Shown here: piece after piece, positions 35,112 through 43,056 of the stretch
Numbering within the stretch: position 1 is the stretch's first letter
How the letters are laid out: each line of letters starts with the position of its first letter
NCBI RefSeq assembly: GCF_017347085.1
Contig: NZ_JADPSA010000019.1
Span: 1 to 64,000 of the forward strand
Origin: Nesterenkonia sp. E16_10
Lineage (GTDB): Bacteria; Actinomycetota; Actinomycetes; Actinomycetales; Micrococcaceae
Reading direction: 5' to 3'
DNA: 64,000 nucleotides
Made by a program: the position numbers and the translations under genes
The notes under the pieces: generated by a model
Seen by the model: only the letters and a program-made list of their open reading frames with translations
The model's database searches: none
Told to the model about the DNA's origin: nothing

Positions 35112-35999
35112 TTGCCGCAATGGTCTCTCGCCGCATTCGGTGCGCGCTGGCTCCGCAATCGACGCCTCCTCTACGACATTGCCATCCGTTATGGACAAAG
35201 CCTTCAAGTGGATCCCCGCCGGAAAGTCACCGGCACTCTCATCGTGCTCGTGGTCACCGCGGGATGCGTAACGGGCATGGCCGCGACTCAGTTCGTCTGG
35301 AGTTATTGGTGGTTGTTCGCGGTCGGGGCGTTCATCGCCCAGATATGGGCCGCACTCCGAGAAGCCTGTGAAGCTTTCTACGAGATTGAAACTGAGGCGG
35401 ATGAGCGCGTAGTGCGTGTTGCATCACGGTCGCTCTCCGAAAACTTGAGACAAGTCCAGTCGAAAGTGGCCGAACTCTCTCAGAAGACTCCCGCCAAGAG
35501 GCCGGAGTTCAGCGTCGAGGTAGCAAACCTGGTTGTGGGTACGATCCTCGGCACTTACAAGGACCTAAGCGGCGCTCGAGTGACGGTTTTCCTGATGGAA
35601 GAGAACCACTGGAGAACCGAACCCCTCGTCTCGAGAGGACGCGCAGACCAACCGCGGCCTTTTCTGAACAACACGGACGCTCGAAGCGAAGCGTTTTATG
35701 AGTGGGCGCTAGGAAACGACAAGAGCCCGCGGTTCGAGTCCGATACCGAACTAAGCGGTGGGCATCCGGACAAGCACCAGGGTGGTCGATACAGGACCTA
35801 TGTGAGCGCGTTGATCTACAACAGCCTCGGCATCTATGGCATGCTGAGCGTAGACGCTGCAGCTCCGGCGTCTATCGATGAGGAAGATAAGCACCTCATA
35901 CAGGCATTCGCTGGTGAACTCGCAACCGCGTTCACCATCCAGCGGCCTGACGCACTGCCTGCCAACACCAAAAGTCCTATCTCAAAAAGAAATAGGTGA
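35112..35999 (+). CDS. Two-TM protein with GAF-like domain, island
   Basis: 295 aa from TTG 35112. Residues about 40-85 hold two adjacent hydrophobic segments (VTGTLIVLVVTAGCVTGMAA and WWLFAVGAFIAQIWAALREA). Residues 85-125 are a charged helix (SENLRQVQSKVAELSQK, likely coiled coil). The C-terminal 160 residues look like a GAF domain: FSVEVANLVVGTILGTYKDLS at the start and IYGMLSVDAAAP...DKHLIQAFAGELATAF at the end. No output domain follows. It is directly followed (5 bp) by a 48-aa basic ORF. Low GC. The start could also be internal. Function unknown; a membrane-bound sensor is inference. Confidence 0.6.
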   Translation: MPQWSLAAFGARWLRNRRLLYDIAIRYGQSLQVDPRRKVTGTLIVLVVTAGCVTGMAATQFVWSYWWLFAVGAFIAQIWAALREACEAFYEIETEADERVVRVASRSLSENLRQVQSKVAELSQKTPAKRPEFSVEVANLVVGTILGTYKDLSGARVTVFLMEENHWRTEPLVSRGRADQPRPFLNNTDARSEAFYEWALGNDKSPRFESDTELSGGHPDKHQGGRYRTYVSALIYNSLGIYGMLSVDAAAPASIDEEDKHLIQAFAGELATAFTIQRPDALPANTKSPISKRNR

Positions 36000-36004
36000 A
36001 CTCG

Positions 36005-36151
36005 ATGACCCCTCCGAGGAAGCTCTCGACCACTGAGCTCAAGAAGGCCAGCGAGCAGCAGAAGCGTATTCGTGAGCAGCTAAAAGCGGAGCAGAAACGT
36101 AGAGACGCCGCACGCTTGCAACGAATGTCTGCCCGTCGCTCGCACGCCTAG
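36005..36151 (+). CDS. Small basic helical ORF, 48 aa, island
   Basis: ATG 36005 with AGGTGA five bases upstream, 5 bp after the stop of the GAF-like gene. The peptide (LKKASEQQKRIREQLKAEQK, then RRDAARLQRM) is very basic and alpha-helical, with no hydrophobic core. Likely co-translated with the GAF-like protein. Could bind nucleic acid or that partner; unknown family. Confidence 0.5.
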   Translation: MTPPRKLSTTELKKASEQQKRIREQLKAEQKRRDAARLQRMSARRSHA

Positions 36152-36181
36152 CACCCCAATCTTTAGAGCACACGTGAACCG

Positions 36182-36206
36182 CCCCACCCTCAGTTGAGGA
36201 TGGGGC
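36182..36206. terminator. Hairpin after the GAF-like module
   Basis: CCCCACCCTCA and TGAGGATGGGG form an 11-bp stem with one mismatch and a GT tip. No T-run follows on the plus strand, so this is a possible but weak terminator. It separates the GAF-like module from the convergent pseudogene. Confidence 0.5.
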
Positions 36207-36228
36207 AGTTCTGTGTGGTGCGGTGGTG

Positions 36229-36580
36229 TCAGCCGACGAGCTCGGGCCCGGATGTGTAGCCGTCCGGCTGGTTAACGGTCTCGTCGTCAGTAAGGTTCAG
36301 CAGATTCACCGAGCCGTCCATCGTTGAGCATGAAGCATTCGTAACATTCGCCGCCTGTGGCACAGGTGAAGCGCTCACTGTCTGTGGGGTGGTACTGGCG
36401 GGCAGTCCGCCACAGTTCCGCCTTCCTGTCGGTGTAGACCAATGGCGGTCTTCTAGGGGTACCGGACTGGATTGGCCTGCGCTTCTTGGACCACTTCGAT
36501 CTACCCAGTGGGGCCCATATCCGGTGCGAATGATCCGCCGCACCCGGGGCATCCGCGATGATGGACGACGTGGAATCCAA
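36229..36580 (-). pseudogene. Frameshifted hypothetical gene, island
   Basis: The minus strand reads from 36580 in one frame through WRTARQYHPTDSERF, TCATGGECYECFMLNDG. From about 36320 the sensible reading moves to the neighbouring frame, VNLLNLTDDETVNQPDGYT, ending at 36229. Both halves are hydrophilic and look like parts of one small protein with two Cys pairs (CATGGECYEC). A single indel near 36315-36325 would join them. The rest of 36207-36683 shows no other gene. Family unknown. Confidence 0.4.
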
Positions 36581-36683
36581 GCGAAACGTCGGCCTGAAAT
36601 CTATGGAGAGCCTTCGAATCTATTTATCTTGCGCCATATCACCCGTAACGTAGGGATTCATTCTCATCGAAAGGATAAATCCC

Positions 36684-37709
36684 TTGCTGTATCACCCAAT
36701 AATGAACGGAAAATCCGGGGAACTCTTGGCCTGGAAGAACGCATCTCTTTCCTGCCGCGAAGTTACGGGGCCTCTCTTCGAGGTGCCGCTGACGGACGCC
36801 GGACCCGAAGAGAGCCTGACCAAGTTCGTGCGCAATCTAATGGACGCCAGTCGACCAGGCGACATAGTCGGGTTGGACACCAGCTTGTATTCCGACCCCA
36901 AAATTTCCAGCGCAGCCGAGTCTTTGAATGCTGCGGGCGTATCGGTTCGGTTCGTGATTCGTCCCGGTCAGGATCGTGACCTCGCCAGATCCCTGACGGA
37001 GTCATCGCAGGATGGACAGCCAATTCTTCGGATCGGAGGCAACGACTCTGACCCCGAATCTGATGAAGATGAGATCCAGGCCGTTCTTGAGGGTGTGGAA
37101 TTGGACCCACGGAACGTCCATCTACTGATCGACCTTGGAGCTATCCATGGCACTCCCGTGGCCCCCGTGCGCGCTATAACTCGAGCCCACTTAACTCGCG
37201 CAATGGAACACGGTTCGTGGGCGTCCGCGACGCTGGCTTTGGGCGCGTTCCCTCAACAGATAACGGATGTTCCGAAAGGGCAGGTCAACCCTATCGATAG
37301 AGCAGACGCTCTAGTGTGGAATCAAGTACATGGCGCGTACGGTTCTCTGGACTTAAGATTTGGGGACTACGGAATTCGCCATCCAGAACTGCCAGTGAGT
37401 AGTCCCTTCACACGGGGACCGTTGCCGAACCTTCGATACACCGCAGAAAATGAGTGGATGGTGTGGCGCGAAGCCAAGATTACCGGCTCCGAGACGCAAG
37501 GGCCGAATGAATCCTTCTACACTGTATGCGCCAACGTAGTGGCCCTACCGGAGTTCTCAGGCCGAAACTACTCCTGGGGCGACGAGCAGATTTACGCCCG
37601 CCGCGGCGGGAGCGGCGGCCAGGGCACTGCTGTCCAGTGGATCGCCTACGGAACTAGTCATCACCTGGAGTTCGTATCAAACCGCCTGACCACGACGGGC
37701 GCTGCTTGA
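36684..37709 (+). CDS. sce7725-like / beta-family protein, island
   Basis: 341 aa from TTG 36684, which has AAAGGA eight bases upstream. The start YHPIMNGKSGELLAWKN and the later GPLFEVPL match the Beta_protein family (T4 beta protein type), in which a short Y-x-P...GK-x-GE motif is followed by PLFE. The rest has a TIM-barrel-like rhythm of strands and helices (GDIVGLDTSLY, VHLLIDLGAIHG, GSWASATLALGAFP). Family proteins of sce7725 type pair with sce7726-type nuclease-like proteins. Here the partner is convergent and the 3' ends overlap by 56 bp. GC and codon use are island-like. Biochemical role unknown. Confidence 0.72.
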   Translation: MLYHPIMNGKSGELLAWKNASLSCREVTGPLFEVPLTDAGPEESLTKFVRNLMDASRPGDIVGLDTSLYSDPKISSAAESLNAAGVSVRFVIRPGQDRDLARSLTESSQDGQPILRIGGNDSDPESDEDEIQAVLEGVELDPRNVHLLIDLGAIHGTPVAPVRAITRAHLTRAMEHGSWASATLALGAFPQQITDVPKGQVNPIDRADALVWNQVHGAYGSLDLRFGDYGIRHPELPVSSPFTRGPLPNLRYTAENEWMVWREAKITGSETQGPNESFYTVCANVVALPEFSGRNYSWGDEQIYARRGGSGGQGTAVQWIAYGTSHHLEFVSNRLTTTGAA

Positions 37710-38253
37710 GGCGGTTGAGCACGACGCTGCGAAGCTCGTTCTTCGGGAGCTCACGCGAGAGTTCGGCCCACAAGCGATAGCGCGGTTTGGAACTCAGGCC
37801 GGCTTCCAGGCCGCGCAGCTTAAGCTCCTGCCATGTCTCATCTCTCCAAAGCAGCTGAGCGATGGCGAGTGGATCAGTGTTGCGGTTGACTCGTGGGCGT
37901 CGTCTTTGGGTTAGCTTGACGGAATCCGAGCTCGTGACCATTGCCGCCTCGACCACTCCCCATTCTTTGGGTAGCAGCTGTTCCACCCGAGCTAGGAACT
38001 TTGCGGTAGTGACGATAGTGAGGTAGTCCATCACCTTCCCGAATGCTTCCGCTTGGTCGCCAAGGCGCGCTAGCGTGTCGCGGTCACTCTTGATCTCCCA
38101 CCCGGCGAAGTGACCGTTGAGTACCGCGACATCCACCCGTCTTGCCCCGTTGTCAACGCCTAGTTCGTGACGGACAACAGCTCCAGGAACATCTCGATTG
38201 CTTCGGCGAAGTCGGGAATCGAGGGCTTGTCGAATTACGAGGTCATCGAGCAT
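37654..38253 (-). CDS. sce7726-like protein, PD-(D/E)XK nuclease-like, island
   Basis: 199 aa from ATG 38253 (GAGGA four bases upstream; a GTG 27 bases earlier is possible). It has the nuclease-like core: Glu30 (VRHELGV), Asp41 in RRVDVAVLNG, and Glu53-x-Lys55 in GWEIKSDRDTLARL, followed by QAEAFGKVMDYLTIV. That is the sce7726 family pattern. The C-terminal half (LAIAQLLWRDE, RLWAELSREL) is helical. Its 3' end overlaps the sce7725-like gene on the other strand. Likely DNA-acting; involvement in phage defence is inference from family and island setting. Confidence 0.75.
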   Translation of the reverse strand: MLDDLVIRQALDSRLRRSNRDVPGAVVRHELGVDNGARRVDVAVLNGHFAGWEIKSDRDTLARLGDQAEAFGKVMDYLTIVTTAKFLARVEQLLPKEWGVVEAAMVTSSDSVKLTQRRRPRVNRNTDPLAIAQLLWRDETWQELKLRGLEAGLSSKPRYRLWAELSRELPKNELRSVVLNRLKQRPSWSGGLIRTPGDD

Positions 38254-38537
38254 GGAGTCCTCACGAAAAGTCTCAGGCACTCAGACAGTATGCCACCGGC
38301 CCTCTTGCACGTGCGACAGTCTCCCGGGTGTTGCAGCGGTCAAGTGGTTGATGGCCCCCGTCAGGGTCGAAACGGCGAGATGGATCATGAATTGAAAGCT
38401 CGTTGTTCAACCAGGTGGCCGGGTGCGGGATGAACCGCCTCCCCCGGGAGATTGGGCCCCGAATAGGCCTTGGCCCCTGGACGATCCGCTCTGGGGCTGC
38501 GCGCTTCTCCTTGACTGTTTGCTTGAACGCCCCGCCC
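38254..38537. other. Island right flank without genes
   Basis: Between the sce7726-like start and the right repeat I see no supported gene. The first part must contain the promoter of the nuclease-like gene. From 38440 GC rises and no tRNA body precedes the repeat, so the right copy is a fragment only. Confidence 0.5.
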
Positions 38538-38561
38538 GGGGACGGAAGGTCGTGGGTTCAA
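38538..38561 (+). repeat. Direct repeat copy 2 (att-like, right end)
   Basis: Perfect copy of 34460-34483 (3' half of tRNA-Pro). The following bases (GTCACGCTAGCCGACCGAACAC) resemble the tRNA tail but carry several differences, so this copy has drifted since insertion and could not fold as a tRNA. Confidence 0.85.
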
Positions 38562-38585
38562 GTCACGCTAGCCGACCGAACACAA

Positions 38586-38622
38586 GGAAAGCCTCAAACC
38601 CTCTGATGGTTTGAGGCTTTCC
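38586..38622. terminator. Strong bidirectional terminator
   Basis: Perfect 15-bp stem (GGAAAGCCTCAAACC with GGTTTGAGGCTTTCC), 7-nt loop, followed by CCCTTTTC on the plus strand. It lies 30 bp from the convergent solute-binding protein stop. Its place just after the right tRNA repeat suggests it was the original tRNA-Pro terminator, displaced by the island. Confidence 0.85.
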
Positions 38623-38651
38623 CTTTTCGCCTGCTTAGCTACGCCCCGCTA

Positions 38652-40304
38652 TCACTGAGCCCGCTCATGGGCCTCATTGGCCAGGTCCACGAGCTGCTGC
38701 ATGTTCAGGTTCTCCAGCTCGGCGAGATACGCATCCCAGTCATCGAAGGACCGCTGACCCAGGATGAACTGCGAGGAGGCGGTCTGCACATGATCCGTCA
38801 GCGTCGTCTGCAGCAGGCCAGCCTGCTCCAGCTCGAGATCGGTGAACGGATACGGCGGGGTCACCGGGAGCTCCTCCTTGTCATGCATCTTCTCCTGCCA
38901 CTCGACCACGTGCGGGCGGAAGGTTGAGTGCACCAGCTCGGTGGTGGAACCCACCGCGTGGAGGAACGGCTGGTTGGAGAAGCCGTAGTCCCGCACCAGG
39001 TGCTCGTCGGCCTCGGGGTTCAGGCTGTTGAGGTCGATGTTCGAGTCCAGCTCGCGCTCGCCATCGGCGTTGAGCGTGTAGGTCTCTCCCTCCACGCCCC
39101 AGGTGGCGTACTCCAGGCCCTCGTCCGAGTAGTACAGCCAGTCGATGAACTGCAGCTTGGCGAGGAAGTCGTCATCCTCGGCGATGGAGGAAGAGATGGC
39201 GAGCCCGCTGTCGAAGCGTGCCCCGCTGTGTACGAAGTCCCCGTCCTCGCCGCCGGGGATCGGGATGAGCCGCGCCTCGGCACCCTCGGTGCCGAGCTCC
39301 TCGAATCCACGGGTGTAGATCTGGGTGGACTCGTCATTGCCCGCAATGGCCAGCGAGCTGCCCGAGGAGAACTTCTGCTCGGCCATGCGATCATCCTGAG
39401 TCAGTGTCTCTGAGTCCATCAGGCCCTCCTCGAGGAGGCCGGCGAAGAACTCCAGGAGTTCGCGGTACTCATCGGAGGCTCCGGCGTAGATGAACTCATC
39501 GGCCTCATGATCGAAGTAAATGCCATCCCCGTAGCCCCAGCCGGCAACGGTGTTGAAGTTGGCCGAGGCGAAGTTCAGCGTGCTCTGCAGCTCCCAGCGA
39601 TCGGAATACGGGACCGAATCCGGGTACTCCTCCTTGACCTCGCGCAGCTGATCCGCAAACTCCTCCCAGGTCTCGGGATCTTCGAAGCCCATCTCGTCCC
39701 AGATGTCGCCGCGGACCACCAGCGAGAAGTGCTGGAAGGGATCCTCCAGCAGACCGGGAAGGATGTAGGCGTTTCCGTCCTCCTGGTAGAGCGCCTCATA
39801 GTCCTCACGCAGATCCCAGGCGTCGAGCTTCTCGGTGAAGTTCGGCATGTGCTCCAGATAGTCACTGACCGGCAGCAGCGCCCCGCCAGAGATATAGGGC
39901 ACCTCCTGACCGGGATAGGTCACCGGAACGAAATCGGGCATGTCTCCTGCGCCGATCACCAGGGACCGCCGCTGCTCGAAGTCGCTCAGCGGCGCATCCA
40001 CGATCGAAAGCGACACATTGTGGTTCTCTTCGAGGTGTTCGAAGAACATCCACTCGTCGTCCAACCCATGGTCGGGGTTGTTGCGGTAGAGCACCGAAAG
40101 CTCCAGGGGCTCGGTGGCCACAAAGCTGTCTCCGGCCCCGAAGTCGGCCATGGCCGCCAGGTCACGCTCGCCGGCATCTACGCCCGCATCATCGCCGGCG
40201 TCACCCCCGCCGCAGCTGGTGGCCAGCAGCGAGCCGGCCGCGATCAGCCCCACCACACCGGTCCGGGACCTACGGTTTCGATTTTTAGCTGTCATAGTCT
40301 GCAC
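38652..40304 (-). CDS. Extracellular solute-binding lipoprotein (ABC, LipO-like)
   Basis: 550-aa binding protein. Signal peptide with lipobox ATSC (Cys31), then a D/G/A-rich linker. The fold is family 1 type: DFEQRRSLVIGAGDMPDFVPV, GALLPVSDYLEHMPNFTEKL, PETWEEFADQLREVKEEYP, QFIDWLYYSDEGLEYATWG. Size and motifs fit oligosaccharide-binding LipO/lacto-N-biose-type proteins. No permease or sugar kinase lies nearby, so it is an orphan here. ATG 40304 or the ATG nine bases later could start it. Upstream 40305-40572 is AT-rich and must hold promoters for this gene and the divergent ABC exporter. Confidence 0.9.
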   Translation of the reverse strand: MQTMTAKNRNRRSRTGVVGLIAAGSLLATSCGGGDAGDDAGVDAGERDLAAMADFGAGDSFVATEPLELSVLYRNNPDHGLDDEWMFFEHLEENHNVSLSIVDAPLSDFEQRRSLVIGAGDMPDFVPVTYPGQEVPYISGGALLPVSDYLEHMPNFTEKLDAWDLREDYEALYQEDGNAYILPGLLEDPFQHFSLVVRGDIWDEMGFEDPETWEEFADQLREVKEEYPDSVPYSDRWELQSTLNFASANFNTVAGWGYGDGIYFDHEADEFIYAGASDEYRELLEFFAGLLEEGLMDSETLTQDDRMAEQKFSSGSSLAIAGNDESTQIYTRGFEELGTEGAEARLIPIPGGEDGDFVHSGARFDSGLAISSSIAEDDDFLAKLQFIDWLYYSDEGLEYATWGVEGETYTLNADGERELDSNIDLNSLNPEADEHLVRDYGFSNQPFLHAVGSTTELVHSTFRPHVVEWQEKMHDKEELPVTPPYPFTDLELEQAGLLQTTLTDHVQTASSQFILGQRSFDDWDAYLAELENLNMQQLVDLANEAHERAQ

Positions 40305-40572
40305 GCCTTTTCCCTCATACAGCTCACATGATTTTGTATCTTCGTGATACAGATCACACTCAGTATAGGGTCACACCATGCAACTATTTCAAGGGCCATC
40401 TTCACACCGGCGATTTTCACCGGTTCCCCACGCCGGCCAGACCTCCAGATCCACGGGCCTTGCCGTGCCCTGCTCACGCTCCTATTCTGAGTCCACCCGG
40501 AGATCTGGGCGCCTGGCGCGGGTGTGAGCCACCGCTGGCACGATTTGCTTCACACCCTCCTAGGGAGCCGCC

Positions 40573-41577
40573 ATGTCGCAGAGTCAGATCGCTATCAGCG
40601 CGGAGGGTGTGGAGCGCCGGTTCGGAGACCTGCGTGCCGTCGATGGCGTCAGCCTCGAGGTCAAGACCGGCGAGATCTACGGGTTCCTCGGACCGAACGG
40701 GGCAGGCAAGTCCACGCTGACCCGGATCCTGTGCACCCTGCTCACCCCCTCGGCCGGTCGCGCCACCGTGGCCGGCTACGACGTCGCCGCCCAGCCCGGC
40801 GAGGTGCGGCTCCGCGCCGGGGTGGCCCTGCAGGAGGCCGCCCTGGACGATAAGCAGACCGGCTCCGAGATGCTCGCGCTGCAGGGCCGGTTCTATGGCC
40901 TCACTGCCAAGGCCACCAAGGCTCGCGTGGATCAGCTCACCAAGCTCGTCGACATCGGCTCCGCACTCGACCGCCGAATCGGCACCTACTCCGGGGGCAT
41001 GAAGCGACGGCTGGATCTCGCGCTCGCCCTGGTCCATGACCCGGAGGTCCTGTTCCTGGACGAACCCACCACCGGTCTGGACCCGGTGAGCCGGGCGAAG
41101 GTGTGGCAGGAGGTGCGCAGACTCAACCAGGAGCTGGGCATGACCGTCTTCCTCACCACCCAGTACCTGGAAGAGGCCGACGAGCTGGCGGACCGGGTGG
41201 GGATCATCAATAAGGGCAAGCTGGTCGCCGAAGGCACCCCGGCCCAGCTCAAACGCACCATCGGCACCGATGTCGTGATCGTCACCGTCACCGGGGACGC
41301 GACCGACGCCGCACGGGCCCTGGAGACGCTGGAACTCGTTGAACGCGTTGAGGTCAACGGGCCGACGCTCACACTGAGCGTCTCCGACGGCCCCTCGGCG
41401 ATCAGCCCGATCGCCGTCGCGCTGGCCCAGGTCCCCGACACGCAGGTCATCGAGCTGTCCCTGCGTCGACCCTCGCTCGATGACGTCTTCCTCTCCGTGA
41501 CCGGGGAGCACATCACCGACCCCAGCGCGTTCATGGCCAGCGCCTCGGCAGCACAGAATCCCCAGGAGCCCCAGTGA
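40573..41577 (+). CDS. ABC transporter ATP-binding protein, DrrA type
   Basis: 334 aa. Walker A GPNGAGKSTLTR, signature YSGGMKRRLDLA, Walker B VLFLDEPTTGLDPVS and H-loop region TTQYLEEAD. The C-terminal 90 residues are a DrrA-type extension (domain DUF4162-like). Daunorubicin-resistance-type exporters move hydrophobic drugs or lipids. The stop overlaps the permease GTG by 4 bp. Confidence 0.95.
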   Translation: MSQSQIAISAEGVERRFGDLRAVDGVSLEVKTGEIYGFLGPNGAGKSTLTRILCTLLTPSAGRATVAGYDVAAQPGEVRLRAGVALQEAALDDKQTGSEMLALQGRFYGLTAKATKARVDQLTKLVDIGSALDRRIGTYSGGMKRRLDLALALVHDPEVLFLDEPTTGLDPVSRAKVWQEVRRLNQELGMTVFLTTQYLEEADELADRVGIINKGKLVAEGTPAQLKRTIGTDVVIVTVTGDATDAARALETLELVERVEVNGPTLTLSVSDGPSAISPIAVALAQVPDTQVIELSLRRPSLDDVFLSVTGEHITDPSAFMASASAAQNPQEPQ

Positions 41578-42389
41578 ACTCGTCCACCAGCACGATCACG
41601 CCCCCAGCCACCCGGATCGAAACCAAGAGTGCCGGGTTCCTGCGAGACCTCAGCTCCGTCTCCTACAGAGCGCTGCGCGCCATCCCCCGGGACCCCGCCG
41701 CGGTGATCCCGGCGCTGATCATCCCGCTGTTCTTCTTCGTGGTGAACATCGGCGCCCTGGAATCGGTGGCGGAAGGCATCGGCGTGGCCGACTTCCGAGC
41801 GTTCCAGCTCCCGGTGGCCATCGTCTTCGCCGTCACCGGCGTCTCCCGGGCCAGTGACCTGGTGACCGATATCAGCAGCGGCTACTTCGACCGGCTGCTG
41901 CTGACACCGATGAGCCGCACCGCCCTGCTGCTGGGCCTGATGGTCGCGGACCTGGTGCTGGTGATGGCCCTGTGTGTGCCGGTGCTGATCCTGGGCTTCT
42001 TCGTCGGCGTCGAGTTCGCCACGGGAGTCTCCGGCGTCCTGGCCTTCGTGCTCATCGGAGGTCTCTGGGGCCTGGCATTCACCGGGTTCCCCTACGCCAT
42101 CGCACTGCGCACCGGAAGTCCGGCCGCGGTAAACTCCTCCTTCCTGCTGTTCTTCCCCTTCGCCTTCCTGACCACCTCCTTCCTGCCCCAGGAGGCGCTG
42201 ACCGGCTGGCTCGCGACCATCGCGGACTACAACCCGATCACCTATCTGCTGGCAACGCTGCGTTCGCTGCTCTCCGAGGGCTGGGTCTGGGAGGACCTAT
42301 GGCCAGGGCTCCTGGCGATCCTCATCGTGGGCTCGGTGAGCTTCACGATGGCATTCGGGGCGCTGCGCGGCCGAGTCTCCCGCGGATGA
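41574..42389 (+). CDS. ABC-2 type permease, DrrB type
   Basis: 271 aa with six hydrophobic segments: PAVIPALIIPLFFFVVNIGA, FQLPVAIVFAVTGVSRA, LLGLMVADLVLVMALCVPVL, GVLAFVLIGGLWGLAFTG, FLLFFPFAFLTTSFLP and LLAILIVGSVSFTMAFGA. Contains LTGWLATIADYNPITYLLA, the usual conserved loop. GTG start overlaps the ATPase stop. Forms a predicted efflux pair with it; substrate unknown. Confidence 0.92.
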   Translation: MNSSTSTITPPATRIETKSAGFLRDLSSVSYRALRAIPRDPAAVIPALIIPLFFFVVNIGALESVAEGIGVADFRAFQLPVAIVFAVTGVSRASDLVTDISSGYFDRLLLTPMSRTALLLGLMVADLVLVMALCVPVLILGFFVGVEFATGVSGVLAFVLIGGLWGLAFTGFPYAIALRTGSPAAVNSSFLLFFPFAFLTTSFLPQEALTGWLATIADYNPITYLLATLRSLLSEGWVWEDLWPGLLAILIVGSVSFTMAFGALRGRVSRG

Positions 42390-42436
42390 GACGCACGCCG
42401 CTCCCCCGGTGACACGCTCGGGTTAGGCTGGCGGGC

Positions 42437-42928
42437 ATGACCGCGCCTGCTCTCGATGACACCGGCCCGCGGCTGCGCACCCAGGTGCCGCTGCGCTGGG
42501 GCGATATGGACGCCTATGGCCACATCAACAATGTCGAGGTGCTGCGGCTCCTCGAAGAGGCGCGCATCCGCGCCTTCGGAGCACCGGCGCATACCGGCAG
42601 CCCCGTGGGGGAACCGCTGGCGCCGCTGTTCAACGAGCTCCCCCGCGAGGCCCAGGCGCTCGTCGTCGAACACCGGGTGCGCTACCTGGCCAGCCTGGAG
42701 TATCGAGATGTCCCCGCACAGATCGATGTCTGGGTGACCCAGCTCAAGGGTGCCGGGCTGACCCTGGCTTATGAGATCCGCGACGGGGTGGACGGCAGCC
42801 GGTGCGTGATCGCAGAGACCCAGCTGGCCTTCTTCGACACCGGCACGAAGAGGCTGCTGCGACTGACGGCGCACCAGCGAGAACAAGCCTCGGCACACCG
42901 CGCAGCATCGCCGTTCCGCGCGACCTGA
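42437..42928 (+). CDS. Acyl-CoA thioesterase (4-HBT fold)
   Basis: 163 aa hot-dog fold. LRWGDMDAYGHINNVEVLRLLEEAR holds the Asp-x-x-x-His-x-N active-site motif of 4-hydroxybenzoyl-CoA-thioesterase-like enzymes. VVEHRVRYLASLEYRDVPAQI forms the central strands. Starts 47 bp after the ABC permease and may be in the same transcript. Substrate unknown. Confidence 0.9.
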   Translation: MTAPALDDTGPRLRTQVPLRWGDMDAYGHINNVEVLRLLEEARIRAFGAPAHTGSPVGEPLAPLFNELPREAQALVVEHRVRYLASLEYRDVPAQIDVWVTQLKGAGLTLAYEIRDGVDGSRCVIAETQLAFFDTGTKRLLRLTAHQREQASAHRAASPFRAT

Positions 42929-43056
42929 ACTGGGTCACGGACTCGGTCACGGACTCGGTCACGGCCCGGGCTCGCTGCGCCGGTTGCCGAACCGTGACCC
43001 GAGGACCACCACGGAAATCCCAGATCAGACGATGATGCGTGGATACGATCGGCCTC

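Larger units (their letters stand above)
34460..38561. mobile_element. Genomic island in tRNA-Pro, about 4.1 kb
   Basis: Bounded by a 24-bp perfect direct repeat of the tRNA-Pro 3' half (34460-34483 and 38538-38561), consistent with site-specific integration at this tRNA. Beyond the 24 bp, similarity continues imperfectly to the ACCAACAC/ACCGAACAC region. GC falls to about 53-58% in sampled lines inside, versus about 70% outside, and codon use changes. Contents: remnant small ORFs, a GAF-like/two-TM gene plus a 48-aa ORF, a frameshifted gene, and the sce7725/sce7726-like pair. No integrase, excisionase or transposase is visible, so it is decayed or mobilised in trans. Confidence 0.75.

Noticed and set aside
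38538-38580. Second tRNA-Pro gene
   Set aside because: Only the 3' half is present; no acceptor 5' strand or D arm precedes it. It is the right-hand repeat of the island.
42900-42970. Short GGACTCGGTCAC tandem repeat after the thioesterase
   Set aside because: About two and a half copies of a 12-bp unit; too short to call a repeat array, and it sits between genes with no other sign of function.
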